From Bog-473 sp963730785 (lineage in GTDB: Bacteria > Actinomycetota > Acidimicrobiia > Acidimicrobiales > RAAP-2), in the NCBI GenBank assembly GCA_963730785.1, contig CAVSTF010000015.1, positions 558,001 through 622,000 on the forward strand: a DNA stretch of 64,000 bases, written 5' to 3'. A program made the position numbers and the translations under genes. Under the pieces are notes generated by a model, which ran no database searches, was not told where the DNA came from, and was given only the letters and a program-made list of their open reading frames with translations. This document shows, piece by piece, positions 36,398-44,474 of this stretch (within the stretch, counting starts at the first letter, position 1; each line of letters starts with the position of its first letter).

Positions 36398-37354
36398 TCA
36401 GCGGTGGTCGCCGAAGCGGGAGGGGAAAAGTCGTTCGGTGTTGGCTCGGAGCGCATCCAGAAGATCGCCTGGCGACTCGCCTACTTCGGCCAGGCCATCA
36501 CCGGCCATCGCCACCGCGAACTCCGGAGTGAACGGGTAGTCGCTGCCGTAGTGGAGATGCTCGAGCGTGGTGATCGTGAGCAGTGAGTCCAGCTGACGGG
36601 GCAGCGGGAAACCGGCGAGGTCGAAATGGAGCCGTCCCAGGTCGCGCAGTACGTCGACTGACGGGTCTACTTCCAGCAGGAGGGAGAAGATACTGACCCG
36701 GTCGGCGACCAGCGGCAGTGTTGCCCCGGCGTGCGGGATCAGGAATTCGATACCCGGGTGCTTGGCGATGGTGCCGTTGAGCACCAAGTCGACAACGGTC
36801 CGCGTGGTATCGAAGAGGAACTCCACCATCGGTCGTGGTCGCCCGAACGACGTGTGCTCCCAGCAGGTCGGAGATGTCGGATGGATAAAGAGGCGAGCAT
36901 TTCTGCGATCAAGCTCAGCAAACACCGGCTGAAAGGCTGGATCCCCAAGATACGTCCCCCCGGTATTCGTGAGAACGGCAAAGCCATCGACATCAAGCTG
37001 CTCACAGCAATAGGCGATTTCGGCCATCGTGGCATCGACATCCGGCAACGGCAGTGATGCGAACTGGCCGAAGCGACCAGGATGGTCGACGACCGCTTGC
37101 CTCCCCGCCTCGTTTACCTCGCGGGCGCGGTCTTTGGTGGCCGCATCGTCACCGAGGAAGACTCCCGGTGAGGAGATGGACAAGAACGATGTGGCTATTC
37201 CGAGCCGATCCATGGCTGCTACGTGCTCTTCGGCCGTCCACTTCGGAATCTCCGGGAAGCCATCAGGTTGAGCATGACCATTCGCAACAAGTGCGGTCCG
37301 GTAGTCATCGGTAATGAAATGAGCGTGGACATCGATGGCACTCGGCTTACTCAT
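36398..37354 (-). CDS. Amidohydrolase_2 family decarboxylase (ACMSD-like)
   Basis: 318-aa metal-dependent TIM barrel. DVHAHF at residues 7-12 is the metal motif, IHPTSPTCWE gives a further His, FLIPHAGATLPLVADRV and the late Asp in HYGSDYPFTPE complete the ACMSD/gamma-resorcylate decarboxylase set. Non-hydrolytic decarboxylation of a carboxylated ring or ring-fission product is the likely role. ATG 37354 overlaps the stop of the upstream hydrolase (ATGA); the next gene starts 20 bp on. Confidence 0.88.
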   Translation of the reverse strand: MSKPSAIDVHAHFITDDYRTALVANGHAQPDGFPEIPKWTAEEHVAAMDRLGIATSFLSISSPGVFLGDDAATKDRAREVNEAGRQAVVDHPGRFGQFASLPLPDVDATMAEIAYCCEQLDVDGFAVLTNTGGTYLGDPAFQPVFAELDRRNARLFIHPTSPTCWEHTSFGRPRPMVEFLFDTTRTVVDLVLNGTIAKHPGIEFLIPHAGATLPLVADRVSIFSLLLEVDPSVDVLRDLGRLHFDLAGFPLPRQLDSLLTITTLEHLHYGSDYPFTPEFAVAMAGDGLAEVGESPGDLLDALRANTERLFPSRFGDHR

Positions 37355-38322
37355 GGGCCGACGCTTTTGACCCAATCGAGCAGTGTTTCGACGTAGAGCT
37401 CGGGCCGATCACCGTGCATTGAGTGACCGACGTCGGGGAACGACCGGTAATCCACCACGACGCCGGTCGAAGTAAGGAGATCCTGCACCCGCGTGGCCTG
37501 CTGGTCGGACATCGCACCCAGAAGGAATCCACTGGATTCGTCAATAATCCGCATGTGGTGGGTTAACAGCACGGAGGGAACTTTGACGCTCCGAAGCATC
37601 CGCTCGTGGTCACAGGAGGCCGCCACTGAACCAGACCAGAATGACCGCCCCCACTCGGGGTCGTATTCCTTCAGATTCTGGGCGGTTCGTCAGCGACCGG
37701 TAGAAACCGCATGTGCTCCGGCAGGTGCGAAGCCGATCCGTCCCGCATCGCATCCCAAGCACCGATCGACCACTGGTCGCCCAGGAAGGTGCTCCAGAGA
37801 TCGAACAGCGGTCCGATCGACTGACGGATCCCTGGACCGATAGTTGGACGAACTTCGGAGGCAAAGAGCGGCGGATCCTCGTAAACCGACGCCCGAACCT
37901 GACCGGGCTTGGCATAGGCCGAGAGCCAGGCCGACAGGACACCACCCGACGAGAGACCGCTCACGATCGTTGGCCGCTGAATCACCAAGTCAATGAAGCG
38001 AACCAGGTCATTGCCGATGATGTCGAGCGTGTAGCGACCCGGCGTGCGCGTGCTTCGACCCTGGCCCCGGAGATCGACCGCAAATAACTCGAAGTACTCG
38101 GCCAGGAGCGGCATCGACCGCCTCGTAGCCCCACCATGATTCGGTCTGGCCTGGAATGAGGAGCAGTGCCGGTGAGGTGGCGTTGCCCGCCGTGGCGTAG
38201 TTCATCTGGACTTCGCCCAGATCAACCGTCGACTCGTCGAAGGCATGGGCGATGTACGTCTCGTCAGGATTGTGGAGGCCGTAGCGAGCCCGGTAGTCCG
38301 TCATTGGACCAATCTTGTTCAT
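37351..38322 (-). pseudogene. Alpha/beta hydrolase (meta-cleavage product hydrolase-like), two frameshifts
   Basis: First gene of the aromatic operon; probably cleaves the C-C bond of the meta-fission product or an ester. Three reading frames assemble one ~320-aa protein: 38322-38116 (LLLIPGQTESWWGYEAV), 38114-37684 (LLAEYFELFAVDLRGQGRST, nucleophile GLSSGG) and ~37682-37351 (QNLKEYDPEWGRSF, PSVLLTHHMRII, FPDVGHSMHG with the catalytic His). An extra base near 38115 and a missing C near 37680-37683 explain both breaks. All catalytic parts remain, so errors are likely. Start at 38322 or 38304 is unsure. Confidence 0.82.
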
Positions 38323-38324
38323 TT

Positions 38325-38335
38325 GATCAGTGATC
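38325..38335. promoter_or_regulatory. Small palindrome between hydrolase operon and TetR
   Basis: GATCA-G-TGATC, 5-bp arms. It lies three bases from the operon's first start codon and 36 bp before the TetR start, a sensible place for a repressor. TTGACA on the minus strand (TGTCAA at 38336-38341) could be part of the operon promoter. Confidence 0.4.
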
Positions 38336-38370
38336 TGTCAATAGTCTGTTCAACCGATTAGGATGGGGAT

Positions 38371-39012
38371 GTGTTGAAGTCGCCCACGAAGACGATGCCC
38401 CGGGTGACGCGACCCTCGGCCAAGCCGACCCGGGACCGGATTGTCGTCGCCGCCATCGACCTCTTCTCGGAGCGCTCGTTCGACGGCGCGGCGACGAGGG
38501 AGATTGCGGCCAGGGCAGGAGTGACCCAACCCCTTCTCAACTATCACTTTCGTTCCAAAGAAGAACTCTGGCAGTCCGCCGTCGATTCGCTCTTCGAGCT
38601 GCTCAATCAGACGTTGGACGATCGGACCATGGGGCTCCGAGGCGTGGACGAAACCACCACCGCCAAACTTCTGGTGCGGGAATTCGTCACGTTCTCGGCT
38701 CGGAATCCCCAGCTCCATCGGATCATCATGCAGGAGTCGAAGGTCGACGGGCCTCGAATGGACTACCTCGTCGACCGCCACGTCCGTCCCATTTACGAGC
38801 GGACCACCGCCTTGTTCGAGTCCCTTGCTCGTCAGGGTGCCGTGCCGCCTATTCCGCCCGCGCACTTGTATTACATCCTCACCGGAGCTGGGCCAACGAT
38901 GTTCGTTCTCGCCCCGGAATGCCGTCGACTCAGTGCGCTTGACCCCTTCGATGACAGCGTCATCGAAGCCCATGCCGATGCGGTGTGCCTGCTGCTGTTC
39001 GGAAGCTCGTAG
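38371..39012 (+). CDS. TetR/AcrR family regulator of the aromatic operon
   Basis: 213 aa, HTH at ~22-65 (GAATREIAARAGVTQPLLNYHF), with the TetR_C_7/CecR-like C-terminal half. It starts with GTG 38371 after GGATGGGG; an in-frame ATG at 38395 is an alternative. Divergent from the five-gene ring-cleavage operon, which it probably controls in response to a pathway intermediate. Confidence 0.88.
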   Translation: MLKSPTKTMPRVTRPSAKPTRDRIVVAAIDLFSERSFDGAATREIAARAGVTQPLLNYHFRSKEELWQSAVDSLFELLNQTLDDRTMGLRGVDETTTAKLLVREFVTFSARNPQLHRIIMQESKVDGPRMDYLVDRHVRPIYERTTALFESLARQGAVPPIPPAHLYYILTGAGPTMFVLAPECRRLSALDPFDDSVIEAHADAVCLLLFGSS

Positions 39013-39078
39013 CCGCCGCGAGAGGTTCGCTACCCCAGGCGCGACAACACGTTTCGAGTGATCTGCTCAATCTGCGGA

Positions 39079-40524
39079 TCACGGCCCGCCAAGCCGTGCG
39101 CCCAATCGGTCGAACCTGACGTGACCGACCGTCGCTCCAGCCTCGTTGGTGTAAGCGCCGAGCACGGCGTGGCCATGGCGAATGCGTTCCATTGCCTCGG
39201 CATCACGCGTGCCGAACACGCGTGAAGCGATGTACTCCAGCTCGCTTGGCTCACCCGGACGCGGTGGGCGCGGGGCGGTCTCGCGGGTGAAGTGCTGGGT
39301 CGGACATGTGCCGAGGATCTCAAACGTCGAGGGTGTTCCATCTTCACCTGTCGGATAGGGCAGCCCATCGCGATAGGTGAACACGCAACCGTCGCATTCG
39401 TACCCGACCACGGTCGATCCAACGCCCAACACATCGCCGTAACCGAGCCCGGTGTCGTCGAAGATCCAGTGCCCGGCTCGGTGCACGGTGTAGCCACCAA
39501 GACCAGACGTCACGTTGCGACCGATTCGGTGGTAACCACCCCGGGTAAAGGAGACGCCGGTCATGAGGTTCTCAGGACGCCCGACGACCACATCGGACCA
39601 GAAGGTCGTCGCTTCGACTTCTTTGTCCGTTCCCATCACCGGGTCGTTCTTGAAGAATCCCTTGTAGCCGACCATCACATCGTGATCGTCGCCCTCAATA
39701 CGTACCTGCCACAAGGAGGTATTGCCCGAAAAGAACACCGCATTACCGCCTTCAGCGATGAAACTTTCAACCGTGTCCCGCATACCGCGGGACCAGTACT
39801 CATCGTGTCCGACCGAGAGATACAGGCTGGCACCATCCAATACCTCGGGATGCTCCTCAAGGTCCGCATTCGTGCAGACGCCGATTTCGAATCCCTCTCG
39901 CTCAGCCCACTCAATGAACGGCAACTCCCAATCGGGCCAACCAGCCGAACCGGCATACCCCGAGAGGTGATTGAGCTGGATGTACCCGACATGCGCGGCG
40001 TTTTGGGGATCCGGTGCGCCAATCCCCGTCACCCGACGACCTTTACCCGGGGGTTTGTAGAGGTAGCCGGCCGACATGGGACGTTGCATGGCGACCTGGG
40101 TGCCGCCGGTATAGAGATTGGGGCCGCCGAAGTCGTTGTAGGCGTGCCAGGTATTTGTCGCCAGGGCAAGCACAATCCGGGTACCAAGCGACGGCCGCAC
40201 GACGAAAAATGCGTAGTCACGTCGCACCTTCCCATCCACTTCGATTTCCATGATGACTTCGTAATAGCCGGATCGCCATGATGGGTCGACGTCCACGGTT
40301 AGCGCAGTTGGCCACGCACAACCCTTCGATGCCGCGTCCTTCGGCGTCTCGTGCTCGTCTACCGCCACCGCCTCCACACTGAATACGACCTCACGGCGCC
40401 AACCAACCCGCGCCACTTCGACGCGCACCGGGCGGCTGCCGGAAGAAGACATATGCAGCGCCACCTGTTCACCGACAGCCGCTGATTGCGGCCAGCAATA
40501 TCCCGAAACGACTTCACGTGCCAT
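39079..40524 (-). CDS. N,N-dimethylformamidase beta-subunit-like protein
   Basis: 481-aa protein with the large-subunit C-terminal fold of DMFase, an iron-containing amide hydrolase. Visible family blocks: LALATNTWHAYNDFGGPNLYTG, LNHLSGYAGSAGWPDWELPFIEWAEREGF, LYLSVGHDEYWSRGMRDTVE, GGNAVFFSGNTSLWQVR and RGGYHRIGRNVTSG. An N-terminal beta-sandwich (~1-110) precedes it. The true DMFase large subunit is longer (~760 aa) and needs a small subunit, which is not seen here, so the substrate may differ. It is divergent from a truncated haemoglobin. Confidence 0.8.
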   Translation of the reverse strand: MAREVVSGYCWPQSAAVGEQVALHMSSSGSRPVRVEVARVGWRREVVFSVEAVAVDEHETPKDAASKGCAWPTALTVDVDPSWRSGYYEVIMEIEVDGKVRRDYAFFVVRPSLGTRIVLALATNTWHAYNDFGGPNLYTGGTQVAMQRPMSAGYLYKPPGKGRRVTGIGAPDPQNAAHVGYIQLNHLSGYAGSAGWPDWELPFIEWAEREGFEIGVCTNADLEEHPEVLDGASLYLSVGHDEYWSRGMRDTVESFIAEGGNAVFFSGNTSLWQVRIEGDDHDVMVGYKGFFKNDPVMGTDKEVEATTFWSDVVVGRPENLMTGVSFTRGGYHRIGRNVTSGLGGYTVHRAGHWIFDDTGLGYGDVLGVGSTVVGYECDGCVFTYRDGLPYPTGEDGTPSTFEILGTCPTQHFTRETAPRPPRPGEPSELEYIASRVFGTRDAEAMERIRHGHAVLGAYTNEAGATVGHVRFDRLGARLGGP

Positions 40525-40593
40525 GTCACTGACCCTAACTGGGCGGAGTCACTCGATGCGTTGGAGTTCGGATGGCTCTACTATTTGATGATC

Positions 40594-41043
40594 ATGCCGT
40601 CGGTGTACGAGGCAGCGGGTGGTGAGTCTGGATTGCGTCGCCTGGCTCAGGCCTGGCACGAGCGCGTGCTGGCCGATGAGTTGGTGAGCCACGCATTCAG
40701 CCAGGGGTTTCATCCCGACCACACCAATCGGCTTGCCGCGTACTGGGCAGAGGCGCTGGGAGGTCCGGCCACGTATTCGACCATGTACGGAAACGAGACC
40801 GAAGTCGTACGGATGCACAGTGGCAACGGGACCCATGAGGAGATGGATCGTCGCGCCATCGAGTGCTTCGACGAGGCGCTCGATGACGCTCAGTTCGAGG
40901 ATGGACCCCTGCGCCAGGTGTTGCACGACTACTTCGCGTGGGCAACCAGCACGACCATGTCCAGCTATCACAGTTCGGCAGCAGACGTGCCCAGCGGGCT
41001 CGCCATTCCCCACTGGTCATGGGACGGGCCGGTACAAAGCTGA
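40594..41043 (+). CDS. Group II truncated haemoglobin-like protein
   Basis: About 149 aa with the truncated-globin pattern of an actinobacterial subfamily: MPSVYEAAGGESGLRRLAQAWHERVLAD, the HAFSQGFHPDHTNRLAAYWAEALGGP B-E region, MHSGNG and a WSWDGPV end. Haem-iron binding and O2/NO chemistry are inferred from the family. ATG 40594 (or 40588) is chosen because longer readings enter the divergent DMFase-like gene. TACTAT at 40579-40584 may be a -10 giving a leaderless mRNA. It converges on the wHTH gene with a 3-bp gap. Confidence 0.78.
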   Translation: MPSVYEAAGGESGLRRLAQAWHERVLADELVSHAFSQGFHPDHTNRLAAYWAEALGGPATYSTMYGNETEVVRMHSGNGTHEEMDRRAIECFDEALDDAQFEDGPLRQVLHDYFAWATSTTMSSYHSSAADVPSGLAIPHWSWDGPVQS

Positions 41044-41046
41044 GGA

Positions 41047-41703
41047 TTAATTACCTGACGGCGTCGGCGGGATCGGATGTCCGAAGGCGATGAGCTGGGT
41101 TGGTTCGGCTCCGGCCGGGCGAAGGTCTTTGTCGAGGATCCGATCTCTAAAGCGACTGAAGATTTTCACCACTTCTTCTCCGACCTCGGCCATTTCCTCT
41201 GCAGTCAGATAGGCGACCGAGTCCGAGATGAACGCAGCGTCCCGCCAGGCAAATGAGTACGAAGTATTTCGACCCAACCATTCGCGTAGTCGGGCAAAGG
41301 CTCTTTCGGCGAACGTTGATCCGAGAGCTTCTCCGGCGGCATCGAACTCTGGATCGTCGCTCGATGATCGAAAACGATTCGAGGTGGAAGCAATGCGCCA
41401 TGGGCGGCTGCGTCCTTTCCCACCACCCGCTTCTTCGACATAGCCGTACTTGGCCAACGTCTGAAGATGCCAGGACATGTTGCCGGGGCTCTCATCGAGG
41501 ATTTCGGCCGCCGCAGTCGCTGTCAGTTGGCCTTCCCGACCCAGTAGTTCGAGGAGGGCGATTCGCACCGGGTGGGCCAGGGCACGCATGGTCCGAGCAT
41601 CGGTGATCTCTCGTCGCCCAGCCAGATCTTCGGGTTCAGCGGAAGGACCAACCACCTCTTTCCCGGCATCACCAGCCGACCCAGATTTCGGAGTGGTGCT
41701 CAT
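41047..41703 (-). CDS. ArsR-type winged-helix transcriptional regulator
   Basis: About 218 aa. Residues ~35-100 hold the ArsR/HTH_20 domain: ITDARTMRALAHPVRIALLELL, LTATAAAEILDESPGNMSWHLQTLAKYGYVEEA. The C-terminal half is helical and unlike metal sensors, with no Cys pair, so an organic ligand or no ligand is possible. Its ATG 41703 overlaps the stop of the small upstream gene (ATGA). The ACAAG-N4-CTTGT repeat before that gene is a likely binding site. Confidence 0.85.
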   Translation of the reverse strand: MSTTPKSGSAGDAGKEVVGPSAEPEDLAGRREITDARTMRALAHPVRIALLELLGREGQLTATAAAEILDESPGNMSWHLQTLAKYGYVEEAGGGKGRSRPWRIASTSNRFRSSSDDPEFDAAGEALGSTFAERAFARLREWLGRNTSYSFAWRDAAFISDSVAYLTAEEMAEVGEEVVKIFSRFRDRILDKDLRPAGAEPTQLIAFGHPIPPTPSGN

Positions 41704-41939
41704 GCGGCTGACATTGGGCGGCGTTCGGAGATAACCAGGCGCGTGCCGACGCTGACGAGGAACCAACCAAGCGATCTACGGGCCGCACCTGGGAGGACAG
41801 TCGCCGTCTTCACCGACAATGTCACCAACGAGCTGTCCGCCTTGAGGGTCCTGACCGAGTTCGAGCGCTTGGCCACCTTCTGCAGTTCGGCCACTCGCTC
41901 GGCGACCACCATGTCCATCAGTCCCGGATTCATCGACAT
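41700..41939 (-). CDS. Small hypothetical protein upstream of the wHTH regulator
   Basis: 79 aa, not recognised. It starts at ATG 41939 after GGAGAGG; a longer in-frame version from 42011 would cross the operator repeats and code for a Cys/Lys-rich low-complexity stretch, so it is rejected. Sequence is basic with one mildly hydrophobic segment (RSLGWFLVSVGTRLVIS). The overlap with the regulator gene suggests cotranscription and perhaps coupled translation. Confidence 0.5.
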   Translation of the reverse strand: MSMNPGLMDMVVAERVAELQKVAKRSNSVRTLKADSSLVTLSVKTATVLPGAARRSLGWFLVSVGTRLVISERRPMSAA

Positions 41940-41972
41940 TTCGGACCTCTCCTTTTCACAAGGTGTCTTGTC

Positions 41973-41986
41973 ACAAGAGTACTTGT
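41973..41986. promoter_or_regulatory. Operator of the wHTH operon
   Basis: ACAAG-AGTA-CTTGT inverted repeat. The surroundings (41960-42002) contain further CTTGTCA copies at 41967, 41982 and 41996, and on the minus strand TTGACA (41998-42003) with a 17-bp gap to TACTCT forms a promoter. Multiple half sites suggest cooperative autorepression. Confidence 0.55.
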
Positions 41987-42043
41987 CACAATGACTCTTG
42001 TCAACGGACAATATTGGGCCCGGGAGAGAGCAGGGGGATCTGG

Positions 42044-42361
42044 TCAGGCCGTTGGCAGAACTTCTTTCGATGGGTCTTGCTCCGCCATCACTGGTTCAGA
42101 TCCGCCCTCCGAAAGCGTCTCATTCGGCTTGAGTACCGGTTGACTTTCAACGATCCCAGCCGGTTTGCCGTCCTGACCAAAGTTAGGGCGGCGCATCCAG
42201 ATGTAGGAGCCCATGAAGAGGCCACAGAAGAAGACAACGAGAATGGCCAGGAAAATCACCTTGGCCTTAGACATTGGATGGGGTTGCACCAATGCCATGC
42301 GCAGCAGGTCGGAAGCGAATGGGACTGAATGACTCGGTGTGATGGCGGTGGTTAGGACCAT
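42044..42361 (-). CDS. Small single-pass membrane protein
   Basis: 105 aa, function unknown. Residues ~33-52 (VIFLAILVVFFCGLFMGSYIW) form one transmembrane helix; the ~50-residue tail is polar and acidic. AAGGAGG seven bases before ATG 42361 is a textbook ribosome site and fixes this start over the internal ATG at 42274. Divergent from MarR across a region with inverted repeats, so it is a probable MarR target. Confidence 0.6.
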   Translation of the reverse strand: MVLTTAITPSHSVPFASDLLRMALVQPHPMSKAKVIFLAILVVFFCGLFMGSYIWMRRPNFGQDGKPAGIVESQPVLKPNETLSEGGSEPVMAEQDPSKEVLPTA

Positions 42362-42406
42362 GATTGGCCTCCTTGGTACGATTACATCGTGTACAACTTA
42401 GTATTG

Positions 42407-42421
42407 CACGATTTAGTCGTG
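42407..42421. promoter_or_regulatory. MarR operator candidate
   Basis: CACGA-TTTAG-TCGTG, with an overlapping larger imperfect repeat ATCGTG-TACAA...TTGCACGAT at 42386-42412. It lies between the small membrane protein and MarR. Confidence 0.5.
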
Positions 42422-42486
42422 TTGTATACACATCGGATAGAATGGGTTGGAAGCTTCAACCTCAACCAACGGAGACGAGTGATGTG

Positions 42487-42987
42487 ATGAGCGGCCCACG
42501 AGTTGGCAACGAGATCTCCGGTCAAGACGCACTCTCTTCGACGATGGATCCATTGGCCTTGGAGCGGCAGGTCTGTTTCGCCTTGGTAGTGGCCTCGCGC
42601 AGCGTGTTGTCCGTCTATCGGCCCCTGCTCGACCCGTTGGGCCTAACGCATCCGCAGTACCTGGTGATGCTGGCGCTGTGGGGGGAGTCACCCCTCTCAG
42701 TGCGACAGATCGGTGCACAGCTTCAGCTCGATTCGCCCACACTTTCGCCGTTGCTCAAGCGATTGGAATCCGCCGGAATGATTACCCGGACACGGAACGA
42801 TCTCGACGAGCGGCAAGTCGATATTGCGCTCACTCAACAGGGACGCGATCTGCGCCGAGAAGCCCTGAAGATCCCTCCAGCGATAGTGGCCCAACTCGGC
42901 ATATCCATCCCAGAGCTGGAGTCACTGCACGGCGCCCTCACCAAAGTGATTGCCGCCGCCCGAAACGCCGGCGCAGAAGAGGTCTAA
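42487..42987 (+). CDS. MarR family transcriptional regulator
   Basis: About 166 aa of the OhrR/MgrA branch: ERQVCFALVVASRSVLSVYRPLLDPLGLTHPQYLVML, HTH SVRQIGAQLQLDSPTLSPLLKRLESAGMI and wing RTRNDLDERQVDIALT. The D-ERQ-V wing is typical of organic-peroxide or multidrug sensors; the position of the N-terminal Cys (VCFAL) matches the peroxide-sensing Cys of OhrR. An earlier in-frame start at 42364 would read through the operator. Its probable target is the divergent membrane protein. Confidence 0.87.
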   Translation: MSGPRVGNEISGQDALSSTMDPLALERQVCFALVVASRSVLSVYRPLLDPLGLTHPQYLVMLALWGESPLSVRQIGAQLQLDSPTLSPLLKRLESAGMITRTRNDLDERQVDIALTQQGRDLRREALKIPPAIVAQLGISIPELESLHGALTKVIAAARNAGAEEV

Positions 42988-43029
42988 GCCGTCATTTATT
43001 TTGGGGACTTCCAATTTCCAGTATTTACG

Positions 43030-43046
43030 TTACGATTAGTTCGTAA
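43030..43046. promoter_or_regulatory. TetR operator overlapping the start codon
   Basis: TTACG-ATTAGTT-CGTAA, 5-bp arms. The right arm ends on the A of the TetR ATG (43046). TACGAT at 43031-43036 could be a -10, giving a nearly leaderless autorepressed transcript. Confidence 0.5.
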
Positions 43047-43657
43047 TGCAATCGACCGCACTCAATCGAGAAGAAAAAGCACTGGGTCGACCGCGAGATC
43101 CCCGAATCGATGGCGGTGTGCTCCACGCCACCACCCAACTTCTCGGCGAGGTCGGATACCAGAGGCTCACGATCGCAGCGGTGGCCGCCCGTGCTGGAAC
43201 CACTCCCCCGTCCGTGTATCGCCGGTGGCCCACCAAAGCTCACCTCGTCCACGAAGCCGTCTTTCCTTCCGGCCAAGAGGACTTCCTCCCTGGTGATACG
43301 GACCTTCGCTCAGGGTTGCGATCAATGTTGGTGAGCGGCGTGGAGCTCCTGAGCCAACCGGCGGCCCGAGCGGCGGTGCCCGGGCTCCTGGCTGAACTCA
43401 CCTCGGCACCCGAGCTTCATGCTGACCTGACGAAGCGCTTTATTGGCGGTGAGTGGATCTGGCTGTACGACCGGATCGCCCAAGGGATTGAGAACGGGGA
43501 CATACGACCCGACGTCCGGCCGGCCACCCTTATCGACTTGATTAGCGGCTCGGCCTTTCTGGCCACCGCCGTCGGACCACCGGACCGCATCGATGACCAG
43601 TGGATTGACGAGGTCATTGACCTCATTGTTCGAGGCATCACACCCGATCACAGATAG
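43046..43657 (+). CDS. TetR/AcrR family regulator heading the sulfonation cluster
   Basis: 203 aa; HTH LTIAAVAARAGTTPPSVYRRWPTKAHLV at ~35-62, with the TetR_C_33-like C-terminal half common in mycobacteria. It is followed within 10 bp by the SDR gene and then the sulfotransferase and sulfate-activation genes on the same strand, so it is likely the local repressor, acting at 43030-43046. Confidence 0.9.
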   Translation: MQSTALNREEKALGRPRDPRIDGGVLHATTQLLGEVGYQRLTIAAVAARAGTTPPSVYRRWPTKAHLVHEAVFPSGQEDFLPGDTDLRSGLRSMLVSGVELLSQPAARAAVPGLLAELTSAPELHADLTKRFIGGEWIWLYDRIAQGIENGDIRPDVRPATLIDLISGSAFLATAVGPPDRIDDQWIDEVIDLIVRGITPDHR

Positions 43658-43664
43658 GACGTCA

Positions 43665-44468
43665 ATGGACCTGGGATTAGAAGGCGCCCACGCGGTCGTC
43701 ACCGGAGGCAGCAAGGGCATGGGGCGCGCCGTCGCCCTCGCCTTCGCCGACGATGGCGCCAACGTGGCCATATTGGCCCGTGGACAGGGCGAGCTCGACG
43801 AGACGGTGACCGAGTTGCGGTCGCGAGGAGCCGGCGATCATTTCGGATTGTCGGTGGACCTCGGTGATCCCAAGGCCATTACCGAGGCATTCTCGAAGAT
43901 CGGTGAGCGTTGGGGCTCCATTACGAGTTTGGTGAACACCATCGGGCCCTCCGATGGTTACTTCGAGGAGATGACGGACGAGGACTGGTCCGCGGCCATC
44001 AATCTCGGCTTGATGGCCGCTGTTCGGTGCACCCGAGCTGCCTTGCCCTTTCTGCGTGCTGCGCCGTGGGCCCGGGTAGTGAACTTTGCAGCCCATTCGA
44101 TTCAACGCCAGAACGCACGAATCGTGGCCTACACCGCGGCGAAGGCTGCCGTGGCCAGCTTTTCCAAGAATTTGGCTCGGAGCCTGGCCCCCGATGGCAT
44201 CCTCGTGAACACCATCAGTCCCGGGACCATTGTTACTGCCAGTTTCACGGAAGCACTCGATCCCTTCCTGCGAGCGGAAGGTCTCGACTCGAGCGATCCC
44301 GTCGATGTGATGCGCTTCATCGAAAAGGCCTTCCACCAGCCAGCGGACATCGGCCGGGCCGGTCTACCTGATGAGGTGGCCAGTATCACCGTGTATCTCG
44401 CTTCGCAGCGCAACGGTTACGTGACTGGGTCCAACGTCAATGTGGATGGCGGCTCCGACTTTGTGTGA
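43665..44468 (+). CDS. Short-chain dehydrogenase/reductase
   Basis: 267-aa classical SDR: MDLGLEGAHAVVTGGSKGMGRAVALAF (TGxxxGxG), NxxG replaced by a NTIGPS segment, YTAAKAAVASFSKN (Y-x-x-x-K) and the C-terminal GSNVNVDGGSDFV. AGGA precedes ATG. Clustered with a sulfotransferase, it probably makes or removes the hydroxyl group that is sulfonated, for example on a steroid-like alcohol; that link is inference. Confidence 0.9.
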   Translation: MDLGLEGAHAVVTGGSKGMGRAVALAFADDGANVAILARGQGELDETVTELRSRGAGDHFGLSVDLGDPKAITEAFSKIGERWGSITSLVNTIGPSDGYFEEMTDEDWSAAINLGLMAAVRCTRAALPFLRAAPWARVVNFAAHSIQRQNARIVAYTAAKAAVASFSKNLARSLAPDGILVNTISPGTIVTASFTEALDPFLRAEGLDSSDPVDVMRFIEKAFHQPADIGRAGLPDEVASITVYLASQRNGYVTGSNVNVDGGSDFV

Positions 44469-44474
44469 TCCCCG

